From assembly GCF_014280965.1 (NCBI RefSeq), contig NZ_JACODZ010000011.1, positions 1 through 64,000 on the forward strand: DNA of 64,000 nt, given 5' to 3'. Positions 20,736 through 30,106 of the stretch are shown here, in pieces. Under the pieces are notes generated by a model. The model saw nothing but the letters and a program-made list of their open reading frames with translations. It was not told where the DNA came from and did not search any database. This stretch comes from Echinicola salinicaeni (GTDB lineage Bacteria > Bacteroidota > Bacteroidia > Cytophagales > Cyclobacteriaceae). The position numbers were made by a program, and so were the translations under genes. The stretch's first letter is position 1. Each line of letters begins with the position of its first letter.

Positions 20736-22646
20736 TTAGTTGATTACAATTTCAATCCTTCGGTTTTTTGCCCTGTTAGACTGACTCGAATTAGGCACCA
20801 AAGGCTTTTTATCCCCCCAACCCATTACTTCTAACCTGGAACTGGAAATTCCATTTTCAACTAAATAAGCTTCCACACTTTTAGCTCTACGCATACTCAA
20901 GTCCTGATTATAGCTTTCTTCCCCAATATTATCAGTATGCCCCTCAATAACAATACTCACCTGATCATTCTCCAAAAGAAACTTCTTTAATCGAGACAAG
21001 GAACTTTTAGATTCAGGCCTCAATTCAGATTTATCGAAATCAAAAAATACATTTTCAAATAGAAACTGTTCACCTTTGGCTACTGGTTTAAGGCCAATTT
21101 CCATGTTCTTTATATCCTTTAAACTATCCTTCTCCACATTATAAATCTTTGGCAAAAACCCTTTCTTTTCCACATAAAGTCCAGAAAAAGCCTTGTCCGG
21201 ATAGATCATCATGAATTTCCCTGAATCCCCACTTGATCTAAACTCATAAAGCGTACTATCATTTTCCAAGTTCACTAAGGCCAAGGAAGCTACTATGGGC
21301 TTTCCGGTCTTTTCGTTCATCACCTTTCCTCCTGTGACTATCAACCTTTCCCCTAAATCAATTTCTTGTGGAAAGTTAAAACGATACAAATAGGATCTAT
21401 CTAAAACCCCATTTCGTATAGAATTCTCAGTGTAATAGGCATAATCTCTCTGGGCAGTAATAAACAAAGCCAATTGATCCCTTTGATCATTTATCGGATA
21501 TCCAAGATTATCAGGAATTTCGAATTCCCCTTTATTTATTTTACTACTAAACAGGTCCATTCCTCCAAAACCCAAATGCCCGTCTGATGCAAAAAACAAC
21601 AACTCATTATTGAAATACAAGAATGGAGACACTTCATCAAACTTGGTATTTACTACTTCCCCCACATTCACGGGCACAGACCAAAGACCGGTATTTGTTC
21701 TCATGGAATAATAAATATCATTCCCACCAAATCCTCCTCGCCTATTGGATGAAAAGAAAAGAATACTGCCATCTGCTGATAATGAGGGCTGTGAATCCCA
21801 ATACCTGGAATTCACCTTCTCTCCCATATTTTTGGGCTTCTGCCATTTGCCATCCACCCTATAAGCTATGTATAAATCACAAGAGCCATAAGAGTCCGGT
21901 GCATCACAGCTGGTATAGATTAATATATTCCCATCAGCAGAAATCGTACATGTCCCCTCATTGTACATTGTATTAATATTTTTCCCTAAGGCCTCAGGAC
22001 TAGACCAACTCATCCCATCCCATGATGAGGTAAAAATATCTTCATGGTCCGTTCGGGCGACACCATCTCGTTTTGTAAACAATATCTGTTTGCTATCAGC
22101 TGTTAAAACAGGAAAATATTGTTGATGAAACTCGTTGAGTGGTACAGGCAGCTTTTCCTTATCAATCTCCTTGGCTATTTTCATCTCTTCTTTGATAAAG
22201 GCCAGTTGCTCCTCCATTTCTTTAAAAGCATAAGAAGTCTTTAGACTACTGGAGAAATACTGCTGGGATTCTTCAAACTTTTGAATGGCCTGATTGAAAT
22301 CTCCAGACTTTAAATAAATATTGGTGATCAACCATGCAAAATTGGCCTTATGTTCTATATTTCCTGCACTTTTAATATCCCCATTTATAGCCACCTGAAG
22401 TGCTTCAGAATAATCACCTCGGTTGAGTAATAACTGAGACCATTTTTTATAGGCCTCTAAAAAATGGCCATTTCTTTTTACCGCTAACTCAAATTTCTCA
22501 ATCGCTTGATCATATCTTCGCCTCAAAGCCAAGTCTTCCCCCTCTTGGTAAAGCTTAATGGCTCTCCTATCATCAACGGAATACGCTTGTCCGTAAAGAT
22601 TAAAACTGATAAATATAAAAAAAAGGACTATTTGGGTTGTTCGCAT
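20736..22646 (-). CDS. TPR / PD40 beta-propeller / regulatory domain / OmpA-like peptidoglycan-binding protein
   Basis: The 636 residues have a signal peptide ending at LYGQ, so the protein is periplasmic rather than a lipoprotein. TPR-like repeats span about 28-150 and a PD40/WD40-type propeller about 165-430, with repeated LSADGSILFFSSNRRGG-like strands. A carboxypeptidase-regulatory-like domain (GKVMNEKTGKPIVASL, about 435-515) precedes a C-terminal OmpA domain (about 525-636) with FDFDKSELRPES and EGHTDNIG. The OmpA end should bind peptidoglycan. This domain order matches the T9SS component PorE, but paralogues with the same layout are common in Bacteroidota, so I do not assign the name. 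It follows queE by 4 bp. Confidence 0.88.
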   Translation of the reverse strand: MRTTQIVLFFIFISFNLYGQAYSVDDRRAIKLYQEGEDLALRRRYDQAIEKFELAVKRNGHFLEAYKKWSQLLLNRGDYSEALQVAINGDIKSAGNIEHKANFAWLITNIYLKSGDFNQAIQKFEESQQYFSSSLKTSYAFKEMEEQLAFIKEEMKIAKEIDKEKLPVPLNEFHQQYFPVLTADSKQILFTKRDGVARTDHEDIFTSSWDGMSWSSPEALGKNINTMYNEGTCTISADGNILIYTSCDAPDSYGSCDLYIAYRVDGKWQKPKNMGEKVNSRYWDSQPSLSADGSILFFSSNRRGGFGGNDIYYSMRTNTGLWSVPVNVGEVVNTKFDEVSPFLYFNNELLFFASDGHLGFGGMDLFSSKINKGEFEIPDNLGYPINDQRDQLALFITAQRDYAYYTENSIRNGVLDRSYLYRFNFPQEIDLGERLIVTGGKVMNEKTGKPIVASLALVNLENDSTLYEFRSSGDSGKFMMIYPDKAFSGLYVEKKGFLPKIYNVEKDSLKDIKNMEIGLKPVAKGEQFLFENVFFDFDKSELRPESKSSLSRLKKFLLENDQVSIVIEGHTDNIGEESYNQDLSMRRAKSVEAYLVENGISSSRLEVMGWGDKKPLVPNSSQSNRAKNRRIEIVIN

Positions 22647-22650
22647 TTAT

Positions 22651-23277
22651 TTATGGTATATCCATAAATTTATGAGTTTGGAGCGAAATATTCCAATCTG
22701 GATGACTTTTTACGTAATTAATTATTTCGTTGGTATACTTTTCAGATTTGCTCCACTCCGGTTGAAGGAGTTTTTTGCAGCTTTTTGACACCTTAGCAGC
22801 ATGTTTCTCTGCAAAATCAAAATCACTTTTATGAAAAACAATCACTTTGAGCTCATTTGCCCTTTCAAAAATACTCTCATGGGGCTCCTTAAATTTCTTG
22901 GGTGAAAAACATACCCAATCAAAATCACCAGAAAATGGATGAGCACCACTGGTTTCGATATTGGTAGTAAAACCTTTCTCTTTTAGTAAAGACGTCAGTG
23001 GATTTAAATCATACATCAAAGGCTCCCCTCCTGTAATTACCACCAATCTCCCTGGATGCTCCAATGCCCCTTGTACAATTTCCTCTATAGAAAGTACTGG
23101 CCACTTACCCGCTTCCCATGATTCTTTTACATCACACCAAACACAACCTACATCACAGCCTCCCAAACGAATAAAGTAAGCTGGGTGTCCTGTAAATGTC
23201 CCTTCTCCTTGAATGGTGTAAAACGCCTCCATTACTGGAAGCTTCAATCCTTTTTCCACTAACACTTTCTCTTCCAT
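22651..23277 (-). CDS. queE: 7-carboxy-7-deazaguanine synthase QueE (radical SAM)
   Basis: It converts 6-carboxytetrahydropterin to 7-carboxy-7-deazaguanine in queuosine synthesis. The 208-residue form has the [4Fe-4S] ligands C41, C45 and C48 (CX3CX2C), the GGEP motif (VITGGEPLMYD) and a QTHKFM-like end. A frame with an ATG extends 38 codons upstream to 23391, but that extension contains the folD terminator hairpin, so I start at ATG 23277, where MEAFYTIQGEG follows at the normal distance. It forms a minus-strand cluster with folD upstream and the OmpA-type gene downstream. Confidence 0.93.
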   Translation of the reverse strand: MEEKVLVEKGLKLPVMEAFYTIQGEGTFTGHPAYFIRLGGCDVGCVWCDVKESWEAGKWPVLSIEEIVQGALEHPGRLVVITGGEPLMYDLNPLTSLLKEKGFTTNIETSGAHPFSGDFDWVCFSPKKFKEPHESIFERANELKVIVFHKSDFDFAEKHAAKVSKSCKKLLQPEWSKSEKYTNEIINYVKSHPDWNISLQTHKFMDIP

Positions 23278-23330
23278 AATAATTTTTGATTGAGCGGGTA
23301 ATTGAACCGCTAAATATTTAGGCCTTTGCC

Positions 23331-23388
23331 CTTTTATATAAAAAGCAGGCTTTATAACCAGAAGGTTCCTCCCAATTATAAAGCCCGC
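23331..23388 (-). terminator. Terminator between folD and queE
   Basis: A 13-bp stem (23345-23357 with 23376-23388, one G-U pair) is followed on the minus strand by TTTTTAT. It lies 15 bp past the folD stop and rules out the longer queE start. Confidence 0.8.
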
Positions 23389-23403
23389 CATTAATTACAT
23401 TGA

Positions 23404-24288
23404 TTAAGAATAAACCTTTTTCTCAGCTGACTGCAATGTATTATAAAGTAATGAAGCAATGGTCATCGGACCAACACCTCCAGGAACAGGAGTAATAGCT
23501 GAAACTTTTTCAGCAACTTCATCAAATTTCACATCACCAATCAAACGGAAACCGCTCTTCTTGCTTGCATCTTCAATTCTGTGAATCCCAACATCCACTA
23601 CCACAGCCCCATCTTTAACCATATCTGCTGTTACAAACTCAGGCTTACCAATCGCTACGATAAGAATATCCGCTGTTTTGGTAATTTCCTTTAAGTTTTG
23701 AGTTCTACTATGCGTCAAGGTAACGGTACAGTTTCCTGGATTTCCATTTCTGGCCATCAAGATGCTCATTGGTGAGCCCACAATATGGCTTCTTCCGATA
23801 ACCACACAGTGTTTACCAGAAGTTTCCACATTATATCGCTTAAGCAACTCTACAATTCCATAAGGTGTCGCTGCCACATAAGTAGGCCAATTCAAAGCCA
23901 TTCTCCCTACATTAGCAGGAGTAAATCCATCCACATCTTTTTCAGGCTTGATTTTAGCCGTTACTTTCTCCACCGAGATATGATCAGGCAATGGCAATTG
24001 AACGATCAATCCATCAATATCTGGATTTTCATTGATATCTTCTACCGCTTTTAGCAGCTCCTCTTCAGAAACACTATCTTCCAGTCTTACCAATGTGGAA
24101 TCAAAACCCACAAACTCACAAGCCTTCACCTTAGCACCTACATAAGTTTGACTGGCTCCATCGTTACCCACCAAGATAGCAGCCAAATGAGGCGTTTTTC
24201 CACCTTCTTTTTTGATTTCCTTAACTCGGTCAGCAATTTCGTTTTTAATTTCCGCTGATATTTTTTTACCGTCTATTATTGTAGGCAT
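23404..24288 (-). CDS. folD: Bifunctional methylenetetrahydrofolate dehydrogenase/cyclohydrolase
   Basis: It interconverts methylene-, methenyl- and 10-formyl-tetrahydrofolate, supplying one-carbon units to purine synthesis. The 294 residues contain the catalytic [10 protein letters not shown] motif, VQLPLPDH, the NADP-binding [13 protein letters not shown] and [18 protein letters not shown] at the C-terminus. All are intact. A leader of about 160 bp separates it from lepA upstream. Confidence 0.97.
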   Translation of the reverse strand: MPTIIDGKKISAEIKNEIADRVKEIKKEGGKTPHLAAILVGNDGASQTYVGAKVKACEFVGFDSTLVRLEDSVSEEELLKAVEDINENPDIDGLIVQLPLPDHISVEKVTAKIKPEKDVDGFTPANVGRMALNWPTYVAATPYGIVELLKRYNVETSGKHCVVIGRSHIVGSPMSILMARNGNPGNCTVTLTHSRTQNLKEITKTADILIVAIGKPEFVTADMVKDGAVVVDVGIHRIEDASKKSGFRLIGDVKFDEVAEKVSAITPVPGGVGPMTIASLLYNTLQSAEKKVYS

Positions 24289-24448
24289 AATTTTTTATTT
24301 AAGTGAGAAGGTCGAAGTGGGAATTTCACAGCCCACTTATTAGTCCCAATTTTTATCCAATTTAATATCTTAAAGCCATTTTGTTTTTCAAGATCAAGGC
24401 TTCTAATCCCAACCGATTTTAAGTCTAACGTCTTATATCTAGCTTCTT

Positions 24449-26242
24449 CTAATCTAATTTCAGTACTGCCATAAATGCCTCTTGAGGTACTTCCACGTTT
24501 CCTACCTGTCTCATACGCTTCTTACCTTTCTTCTGTTTTTCAAGTAGTTTACGCTTACGTGAAATATCACCACCATAACACTTGGCCAATACATTTTTAC
24601 GCATGGCTTTTACCGTCTCTCTGGCAATAATCTTTGTACCAATAGCAGCTTGGATTGCAATTTCAAACATCTGACGTGGTACTAATTCCTTCAGTTTCTC
24701 ACAAAGTCGCTTACCCCACTCATAGGCTTTATCCCTATGCACTACAGCAGATAAAGCATCTACCACTTCACCATTTAGCATTACATCCAAACGCACCATA
24801 TGAGAAGGTTTATTTTCCTTTAACTCATAATCCAATGAAGCATAGCCCCTGGAAATGGTCTTCAGCTTATCGAAGAAATCAAATACAATCTCAGCAAGTG
24901 GCATATCAAAGGACAACTCTACCCTGTCTGCAGTCAAGTAAACCTGGTTTCTGATCTGCCCCCGCTTTTCCATACACAGCTGTATAACAGGCCCTACATA
25001 GTCGGACTTGGTAATAATTGATGCATGTACAAACGGCTCCTCAATATGCTTAAACAGGTTAGGGTCAGGCATATCAGATGGTGCATTAATTAGCTTATAC
25101 TCCCCATCATTCATCAGGGCTTTAAACTGAACTGATGGTACGGTTGTAATCACCGTCATATCAAATTCACGCTCCAAACGCTCCTGAATTATCTCCATAT
25201 GAAGCATTCCTAAGAATCCACAACGGAAACCAAAGCCCAATGCTGCAGAGGTCTCAGGTTCCCAAACCAAGGAAGCATCATTTAACTGAAGCTTTTCCAT
25301 GGATGCCCTTAGCTCCTCAAACTCAGTAGTATCAACAGGGTAAATCCCCGCGAACACCATTGGCTTGACGTTCTCGAAACCTTGGATAGCGGTGGAACAA
25401 GGTCTTTTTATATGGGTAATGGTATCCCCCACCTTTACTTCCTTAGCCACCTTGATACCTGAAATCAAATAACCTACATTCCCCGCACTTATCGAGTCTT
25501 GTGGCTTTTGTTGTATACCTAAAATGCCGATTTCATCAGCATCATATTCTTTTCCGGTATTGACAAACTTAATTTTATCCCCCTTCTTAATGGTTCCATT
25601 GAATACTCGGAAAAGTACTTCTACACCACGAAAAGGATTATAAACAGAGTCAAAAATCATGGCCTGCAATGGTTCATCAACATCCCCCTTAGGCGCAGGT
25701 ACTTTCTCAACTACTGCATTCAAAATATCTTCTATACCCAAACCTTCTTTTCCAGACGCATGGATAATATCCTCTTTGTCACATCCAATCAAATCCATCA
25801 CCTCATCTGCCACCACCTCAGGATCAGCTCCAGGAAGGTCAATTTTATTCAATACTGGAATAATCTCAAGATCATGTTCCATCGCCAAATAAAGATTGGA
25901 AATAGTCTGGGCTTCCACTCCTTGTGAGGCATCTACAATCAATAAAGCCCCCTCACAGGCAGCAATTGAACGAGAGACCTCATAAGAGAAATCCACGTGA
26001 CCTGGAGTATCAATCAAGTTCAAGGTAAACTCCTCTCCCTTATAATTATATTTCATTTGGATGGCATGAGACTTAATGGTAATCCCTCTCTCACGCTCTA
26101 GATCCATATTATCCAACAACTGATCTTGCATCTCCCTTTCAGTCACCGTATTGGTGAACTGCAGTAGACGATCCGCCAATGTACTCTTCCCATGATCAAT
26201 ATGGGCTATGATACAGAAATTTCTTATTTTTTGCATATCCAT
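24449..26242 (-). CDS. lepA: Elongation factor 4 (LepA)
   Basis: This ribosomal GTPase acts on translation, by back-translocation or initiation quality control. The 597 residues show G1 AHIDHGKST (13-21), G3 DTPGHVDF, G4 NKIDLPGAD and the LepA-specific C-terminal domain ending [17 protein letters not shown]. The family normally starts near MKNIRNFxIIAH, so Met3 (26236) is a likely alternative start. A -7-like TATTTTTG lies just upstream. Confidence 0.97.
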   Translation of the reverse strand: MDMQKIRNFCIIAHIDHGKSTLADRLLQFTNTVTEREMQDQLLDNMDLERERGITIKSHAIQMKYNYKGEEFTLNLIDTPGHVDFSYEVSRSIAACEGALLIVDASQGVEAQTISNLYLAMEHDLEIIPVLNKIDLPGADPEVVADEVMDLIGCDKEDIIHASGKEGLGIEDILNAVVEKVPAPKGDVDEPLQAMIFDSVYNPFRGVEVLFRVFNGTIKKGDKIKFVNTGKEYDADEIGILGIQQKPQDSISAGNVGYLISGIKVAKEVKVGDTITHIKRPCSTAIQGFENVKPMVFAGIYPVDTTEFEELRASMEKLQLNDASLVWEPETSAALGFGFRCGFLGMLHMEIIQERLEREFDMTVITTVPSVQFKALMNDGEYKLINAPSDMPDPNLFKHIEEPFVHASIITKSDYVGPVIQLCMEKRGQIRNQVYLTADRVELSFDMPLAEIVFDFFDKLKTISRGYASLDYELKENKPSHMVRLDVMLNGEVVDALSAVVHRDKAYEWGKRLCEKLKELVPRQMFEIAIQAAIGTKIIARETVKAMRKNVLAKCYGGDISRKRKLLEKQKKGKKRMRQVGNVEVPQEAFMAVLKLD

Positions 26243-26250
26243 TCTGAGGG

Positions 26251-26258
26251 CAAAAATA
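26251..26258 (-). promoter_or_regulatory. Possible -7 element for lepA
   Basis: TATTTTTG on the minus strand fits TAnnTTTG. If used, the leader is very short and translation would begin at Met3 (26236). No -33 TTG is well placed. Confidence 0.35.
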
Positions 26259-26365
26259 GTAAATAGTTAGTGTTTTAATAGTATAGGATTGACATATTTA
26301 TCATTAAGTGCCTTAATACCTGACATTCCTATCCCTGCGCTGGCTTTTCTATTAGCATTTTGGAC

Positions 26366-26396
26366 TTGTTGAACCTTTTTAAGCTCCTTATCTTTG
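26366..26396 (+). promoter_or_regulatory. Bacteroidota-type promoter for the DUF4924 gene
   Basis: TTG (26366-26368), a 20-bp spacer and TATCTTTG (26389-26396) are an exact match to TTG-N19/20-TAnnTTTG. The predicted transcript starts near 26403, 18 nt before the ATG at 26421, which excludes an upstream TTG start at 26394. Confidence 0.75.
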
Positions 26397-26420
26397 CAGC
26401 TTCAATGTCATTATCAAATC

Positions 26421-26954
26421 ATGAAACAGCTAGCGGAAAAGAAAAAAGAGAAAAACATAGGTGAGTATATTGTTTATATGTACCAAATGGAAGACCTGAT
26501 CAGATCTTACCAATTCAATATGGACGAAATCCGCCAATATGTTATTTCCCACTACCCTGTATCAGATAAGGAAAAAACTGAAATTACAGATTGGTTTCGC
26601 TATTTAGTACAGGAAATGCAGAATGAAAATATCCAGGAAACAGGTCATCTTTCTACTACTCAAAAGGAGGTGGACCACTTGGCCAATATTCATTGGAACC
26701 TGCTCAAGAATGACCAAGAATATTTTAAAATCTACAATGATGCTAAACCCCATATAATCGATGCAATTATGGCTGCTGAGGGGCAGGACTTGGGCCATGA
26801 AATTCAAATTTGTATAAACGGAGTTTATGGACTCCTCCTGTGTCGGCTCACTGGAAAAAAATTAAGCCCTGAGCAGGAAAAATCTGCTCATGCTTTTGGA
26901 AGCGTCTTAAGCTACCTCAATCTTGCCTATATGGAAGAAAAGAAAGATCAATAA
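26421..26954 (+). CDS. DUF4924 family protein
   Basis: This 177-residue soluble helical protein has no signal peptide. The start MKQLAEKKKEKNIGEYIVYMYQMEDLIR and the overall length match the Bacteroidota family I know as DUF4924, whose function is unknown. A later helix, AEGQDLGHEIQICINGVYGLLL, is well conserved in appearance. It is divergent from lepA and convergent with the helicase, so it is probably monocistronic. Confidence 0.8.
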   Translation: MKQLAEKKKEKNIGEYIVYMYQMEDLIRSYQFNMDEIRQYVISHYPVSDKEKTEITDWFRYLVQEMQNENIQETGHLSTTQKEVDHLANIHWNLLKNDQEYFKIYNDAKPHIIDAIMAAEGQDLGHEIQICINGVYGLLLCRLTGKKLSPEQEKSAHAFGSVLSYLNLAYMEEKKDQ

Positions 26955-26974
26955 CATTTGATCTATATAGATAA

Positions 26975-27007
26975 GAGAGCCTGAATAACAGTTTATTCAG
27001 GCTTTTC
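26975..27007. terminator. Bidirectional terminator between DUF4924 and helicase genes
   Basis: AGCCTGAATAA (26979-26989) pairs perfectly with TTATTCAGGCT (26993-27003), an 11-bp stem, followed by T residues on the plus strand. Confidence 0.8.
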
Positions 27008-27012
27008 ACTTC

Positions 27013-28941
27013 TTAAAATTCCATCACTTCGTAAATGCTCTTATAAAAACCATTTTCAGTAACGAAATCTAAATATTGCTGATAAAATGGATGAGCACTC
27101 AAAGTAGCACTATCTCCGACAACTATCAATTTACGCTTGGCCCTGGTCAATGCCACATTCATCCTCCTGGTATCAGCTAGAAAGCCTATTTCACCTTGCT
27201 CATTGGACCGCACCAAACTGATCAAAATAACATCCCTTTCCTGTCCTTGAAAACCATCGATAGTCCCTACGCTAATATTATCTCTTAATTCCCTTAATTG
27301 GTCAAACCCTGCTCCTTCCTCCAATAACTCGGCAAGTTTCTTAACTTGGGCTTTGTAGGGAGAAATAAGCCCAAAAGTATAGCCACTGGTTTTAAAAGCA
27401 TCTATCCCTAATCTTCCAATTAGCTTTTCTAACATTCCTAGTGAAAATCTCGCCTCTTCTGTATTGAGTTTACTCAAGGAATCTTTCTCTAGGTGTTCAG
27501 TAAAGCCGCTTCCTGCAGTATCTATAAATTCAATAACCGGCTCTTCCTTAGCCAAACTGTGACTCAATGTATTTTCAGCAGCCTCCAATGCTTCATGATA
27601 AAAGTACTTACTTGAAAATTTCATGATCATCTCAGGCATTCTATATTGAAGCTCAAGCATTGAACTGGCCTCTTTCTGTCGTTTGATCACCTTTTCAAAT
27701 AAAGTTTCACTTAAGCCTTCTTGACTGGCTTGATAAGATTTGATTGTTGGAGGAAGTTGACAGTGGTCTCCTGCCATAATCACCTTCTCCGCTTTCATTA
27801 CCGGTATCCAAGTGGCAGGTTCCATTCCTTGACCTGCTTCATCGATAAAGACTACCGGAAATTTCATCCCCTTTAATACTGGATTATTCGCACCTACCAA
27901 GGTAGTTGCAACCACCTTGCTTTGCTGAAAAACATCAAATAGTATATAATCTTCTAAATGGGAAGCAGCCTCCTTTGCTTTACTGGCCTCTGCCATCAGG
28001 CGTTTTCTCTGTTCCCTTTCAGCATATCCAAAATGCCGCTTGTACTTCCTACCCATTCGCCTATACTCCTCCACCGATTTACGTAACTTTTTGAGGTCTT
28101 TGTAACTATTATGCGCAGCAATCTTAGCATCCAAAGTCTGCTCTAAAATCTGATCGTCCACTCTTGCTGGATGCCCTATTCTCAGTGTAGACACTCTATT
28201 AAGCGTTAATTTCTCAACCAAAAGATCTACAGCAGCATTGCTTGGGGCGCAAACCATCACCTGTGAGTGTTCTTTTAAAACCTCCTTGATCGCAGCCACA
28301 ATAGTTGTGGTCTTTCCCGTACCTGGAGGGCCATGAACTATTGCCACATCCTGACCACTTAAAACCTTGCTTACCGCAGCATTTTGACTACTATTTAAGC
28401 TAGTAATATTTCCTTGATTTGAGTCACTCTTAAAAGCAGCTTGTTCCTCACCCAGTAACACATCCCTTAATTGTCCCAACCTCCCACTTTCAGCTTTTAT
28501 TACACTATTCATGGCAAAGTCCATTTCTCTGTAACTGGCCTCATCAAAATGAAGGTCCACTCCCAACTTACCATCATGCAACCAGTCAGGCCATTCATTG
28601 CCCATAAGCGTAATGGTCATGGTATTCTTACGGACAAAATTCACAACGCCATTGACCCGAGGGGACTTCCCCTCTGTAAAGTTGGAAAACAAGGAAATAG
28701 ATTTACCTGACTGAAAACTATGGGATTGACCACTTTCAGCTCTCTCCACTTCCAATATCAACCTCTCTCCCATACCTACTTTGGTTTTGATTACCTTAAC
28801 AGGATACCAGCATATTCCTTCCTTTTTCTTATCCGAAAGGGAAGCACTGAGCGTTTTTATGCGGTATTGCTCCAAATCCTCTGCCCACTCTTTTTTCAAA
28901 AGTTGTAAAGTAAATTTTAATTCTTCCTGTATTTTCGACAT
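27013..28941 (-). CDS. SF1B DNA/RNA helicase (IGHMBP2/Dna2-like, AAA_11/AAA_12)
   Basis: This 642-residue UPF1-like superfamily 1 helicase has an N-terminal OB/beta-barrel region (about 40-140), then Walker A HGPPGTGKTTT (about 203-213), motif II VVFIDEAGQG, GDHCQLPPT, YRMPEMI, a GTIDGFQGQERDVI motif and the C-terminal NVALTRAKRKL. All helicase motifs look intact. I start at ATG 28941; the codon before is a TTG. Homologues unwind nucleic acid 5' to 3', but the physiological role is not known. It is divergent from acpH. Confidence 0.9.
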   Translation of the reverse strand: MSKIQEELKFTLQLLKKEWAEDLEQYRIKTLSASLSDKKKEGICWYPVKVIKTKVGMGERLILEVERAESGQSHSFQSGKSISLFSNFTEGKSPRVNGVVNFVRKNTMTITLMGNEWPDWLHDGKLGVDLHFDEASYREMDFAMNSVIKAESGRLGQLRDVLLGEEQAAFKSDSNQGNITSLNSSQNAAVSKVLSGQDVAIVHGPPGTGKTTTIVAAIKEVLKEHSQVMVCAPSNAAVDLLVEKLTLNRVSTLRIGHPARVDDQILEQTLDAKIAAHNSYKDLKKLRKSVEEYRRMGRKYKRHFGYAEREQRKRLMAEASKAKEAASHLEDYILFDVFQQSKVVATTLVGANNPVLKGMKFPVVFIDEAGQGMEPATWIPVMKAEKVIMAGDHCQLPPTIKSYQASQEGLSETLFEKVIKRQKEASSMLELQYRMPEMIMKFSSKYFYHEALEAAENTLSHSLAKEEPVIEFIDTAGSGFTEHLEKDSLSKLNTEEARFSLGMLEKLIGRLGIDAFKTSGYTFGLISPYKAQVKKLAELLEEGAGFDQLRELRDNISVGTIDGFQGQERDVILISLVRSNEQGEIGFLADTRRMNVALTRAKRKLIVVGDSATLSAHPFYQQYLDFVTENGFYKSIYEVMEF

Positions 28942-28961
28942 CAATGGTTATTTTTAATAAT

Positions 28962-28969
28962 CAAAGCTA
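28962..28969 (-). promoter_or_regulatory. -7 element of the helicase promoter
   Basis: TAGCTTTG on the minus strand fits TAnnTTTG, 20 bp before the helicase ATG. The -33 position is a TTC rather than TTG. Confidence 0.45.
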
Positions 28970-29013
28970 ATGTATTTGATTATTTCGCGAACCATTTAAC
29001 CCTTTTTTCTATC

Positions 29014-29619
29014 TTGAATTTTTTAGCACACGCATATCTTTCATTTGATCATCCTAAGGTGCTTTTGGGCAACTTTATTGGGGACTTTGTCCGTGGAAAT
29101 CTAGAGGATCAATTCGAACCCGGAATTGTTGCGGGAATCAAACTGCACAGGGAAATTGATGATTTCACCGACGGTCACCCTGTGGTAAAAGAGGCTCAGG
29201 AATTATTAAAGCCCCATTATAAAAGATATTCCTTGGTCATTACCGATGTTTACTTTGATTATTTCCTTAGCAAATATTGGAGTAGTTTTGATGACAGAAG
29301 TATTGAAGAATTCGCTGAATATGTCTATAATACCATCGAAAAAAATGACCATCTACTTCCACAAAGCTTCATGTACTTATTTCATTATATGAAAAAAGAC
29401 AATTGGCTGGTAGCTTATGGTACTATTGAAGGAATGAAAGCTTCCTTAACGGGCATCTCCAAACACACTAAGTTTGATTCTAAAATGGAAACAGCCCATT
29501 TATTTTTAAAAGAAAACGAAGCAAAGCTTAAGACGTATTTTGATGCTTTCTTTCCTGATTTGGTTAAATTTGCCAAAGGAAAACTTGAAGAGCTATTAAA
29601 AGATTATGATTCAATGTAA
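29014..29619 (+). CDS. Acyl carrier protein phosphodiesterase family (AcpH, DUF479)
   Basis: Family members hydrolyse the 4'-phosphopantetheine group from holo-ACP. The 201 residues open with the family hallmark MNFLAHAYLS and have GNFIGDFVRGN, IKLHREIDDFTDGHPVV and VITDVYFDYFLSKYW, with metal-binding His/Asp residues of an HD-like fold. The start is TTG (29014), because no ATG can supply this conserved N-terminus. It overlaps the next gene by 14 nt, so they form an operon. Confidence 0.9.
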   Translation: MNFLAHAYLSFDHPKVLLGNFIGDFVRGNLEDQFEPGIVAGIKLHREIDDFTDGHPVVKEAQELLKPHYKRYSLVITDVYFDYFLSKYWSSFDDRSIEEFAEYVYNTIEKNDHLLPQSFMYLFHYMKKDNWLVAYGTIEGMKASLTGISKHTKFDSKMETAHLFLKENEAKLKTYFDAFFPDLVKFAKGKLEELLKDYDSM

Positions 29620-30055
29620 ACCAAAAAGAGCCACCTATATATCGCTAAGCGCCATAGTGATTATCCTTATTTCTGGGCTCAGTTATATTCTCAATGACTT
29701 TAGCACCTCCAGGTCCTATGGGTTATTTTTCTACTTGATCAGTGCTGCATTGCTTACAGTGGTTATTTTATTGATCCTCGTCAAAATGATGGCTGGTTAC
29801 CGCTTTATCAATGCTGGAAAGAGTCAGATTGAGGTTAAATTACCTCTTAAAGGATTTAAAAAACTTTATAGCCTTAATCAAATACTGGCATGGCAAGAAG
29901 AAATCATTATCACTAATAAAAAAGAGTTCAGACAAATAACCATTGCTTTTGAGGATAAAACCTCGATTAGTCTCAGTAATCATGAACATACTTCCTATCT
30001 GGAACTCTATAAATATCTCATGAAAAAAATTCCCAAGAAAAAAGTAAAAGCTTAA
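29606..30055 (+). CDS. Two-helix membrane protein of unknown function
   Basis: This 149-residue protein has transmembrane helices at about 11-29 and 40-60, then a cytosolic, Lys-rich domain with a PH-like strand pattern (RQITIAFEDKTSISLSNHEHTSY). I do not recognise the family. It overlaps acpH and is followed by a strong terminator. Confidence 0.8.
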   Translation: MIQCKPKRATYISLSAIVIILISGLSYILNDFSTSRSYGLFFYLISAALLTVVILLILVKMMAGYRFINAGKSQIEVKLPLKGFKKLYSLNQILAWQEEIIITNKKEFRQITIAFEDKTSISLSNHEHTSYLELYKYLMKKIPKKKVKA

Positions 30056-30092
30056 AAAAAAGCCTTCTGAACTTGAATCAGAAGGCTTTTTC
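30055..30092. terminator. Bidirectional terminator between the membrane protein and M42 peptidase
   Basis: AGCCTTCTGA (30061-30070) pairs perfectly with TCAGAAGGCT (30078-30087), with an A-run before and a T-run after. Confidence 0.9.
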
Positions 30093-30106
30093 CTTATATG
30101 TAACCC

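Noticed and set aside
20736-22646. Naming the OmpA-type protein porE
   Set aside because: Domain order fits, but paralogues are frequent and the lipobox is missing.
23278-23391. N-terminal extension of QueE by 38 codons
   Set aside because: The extension overlaps the folD terminator hairpin and is unlike the family N-terminus.
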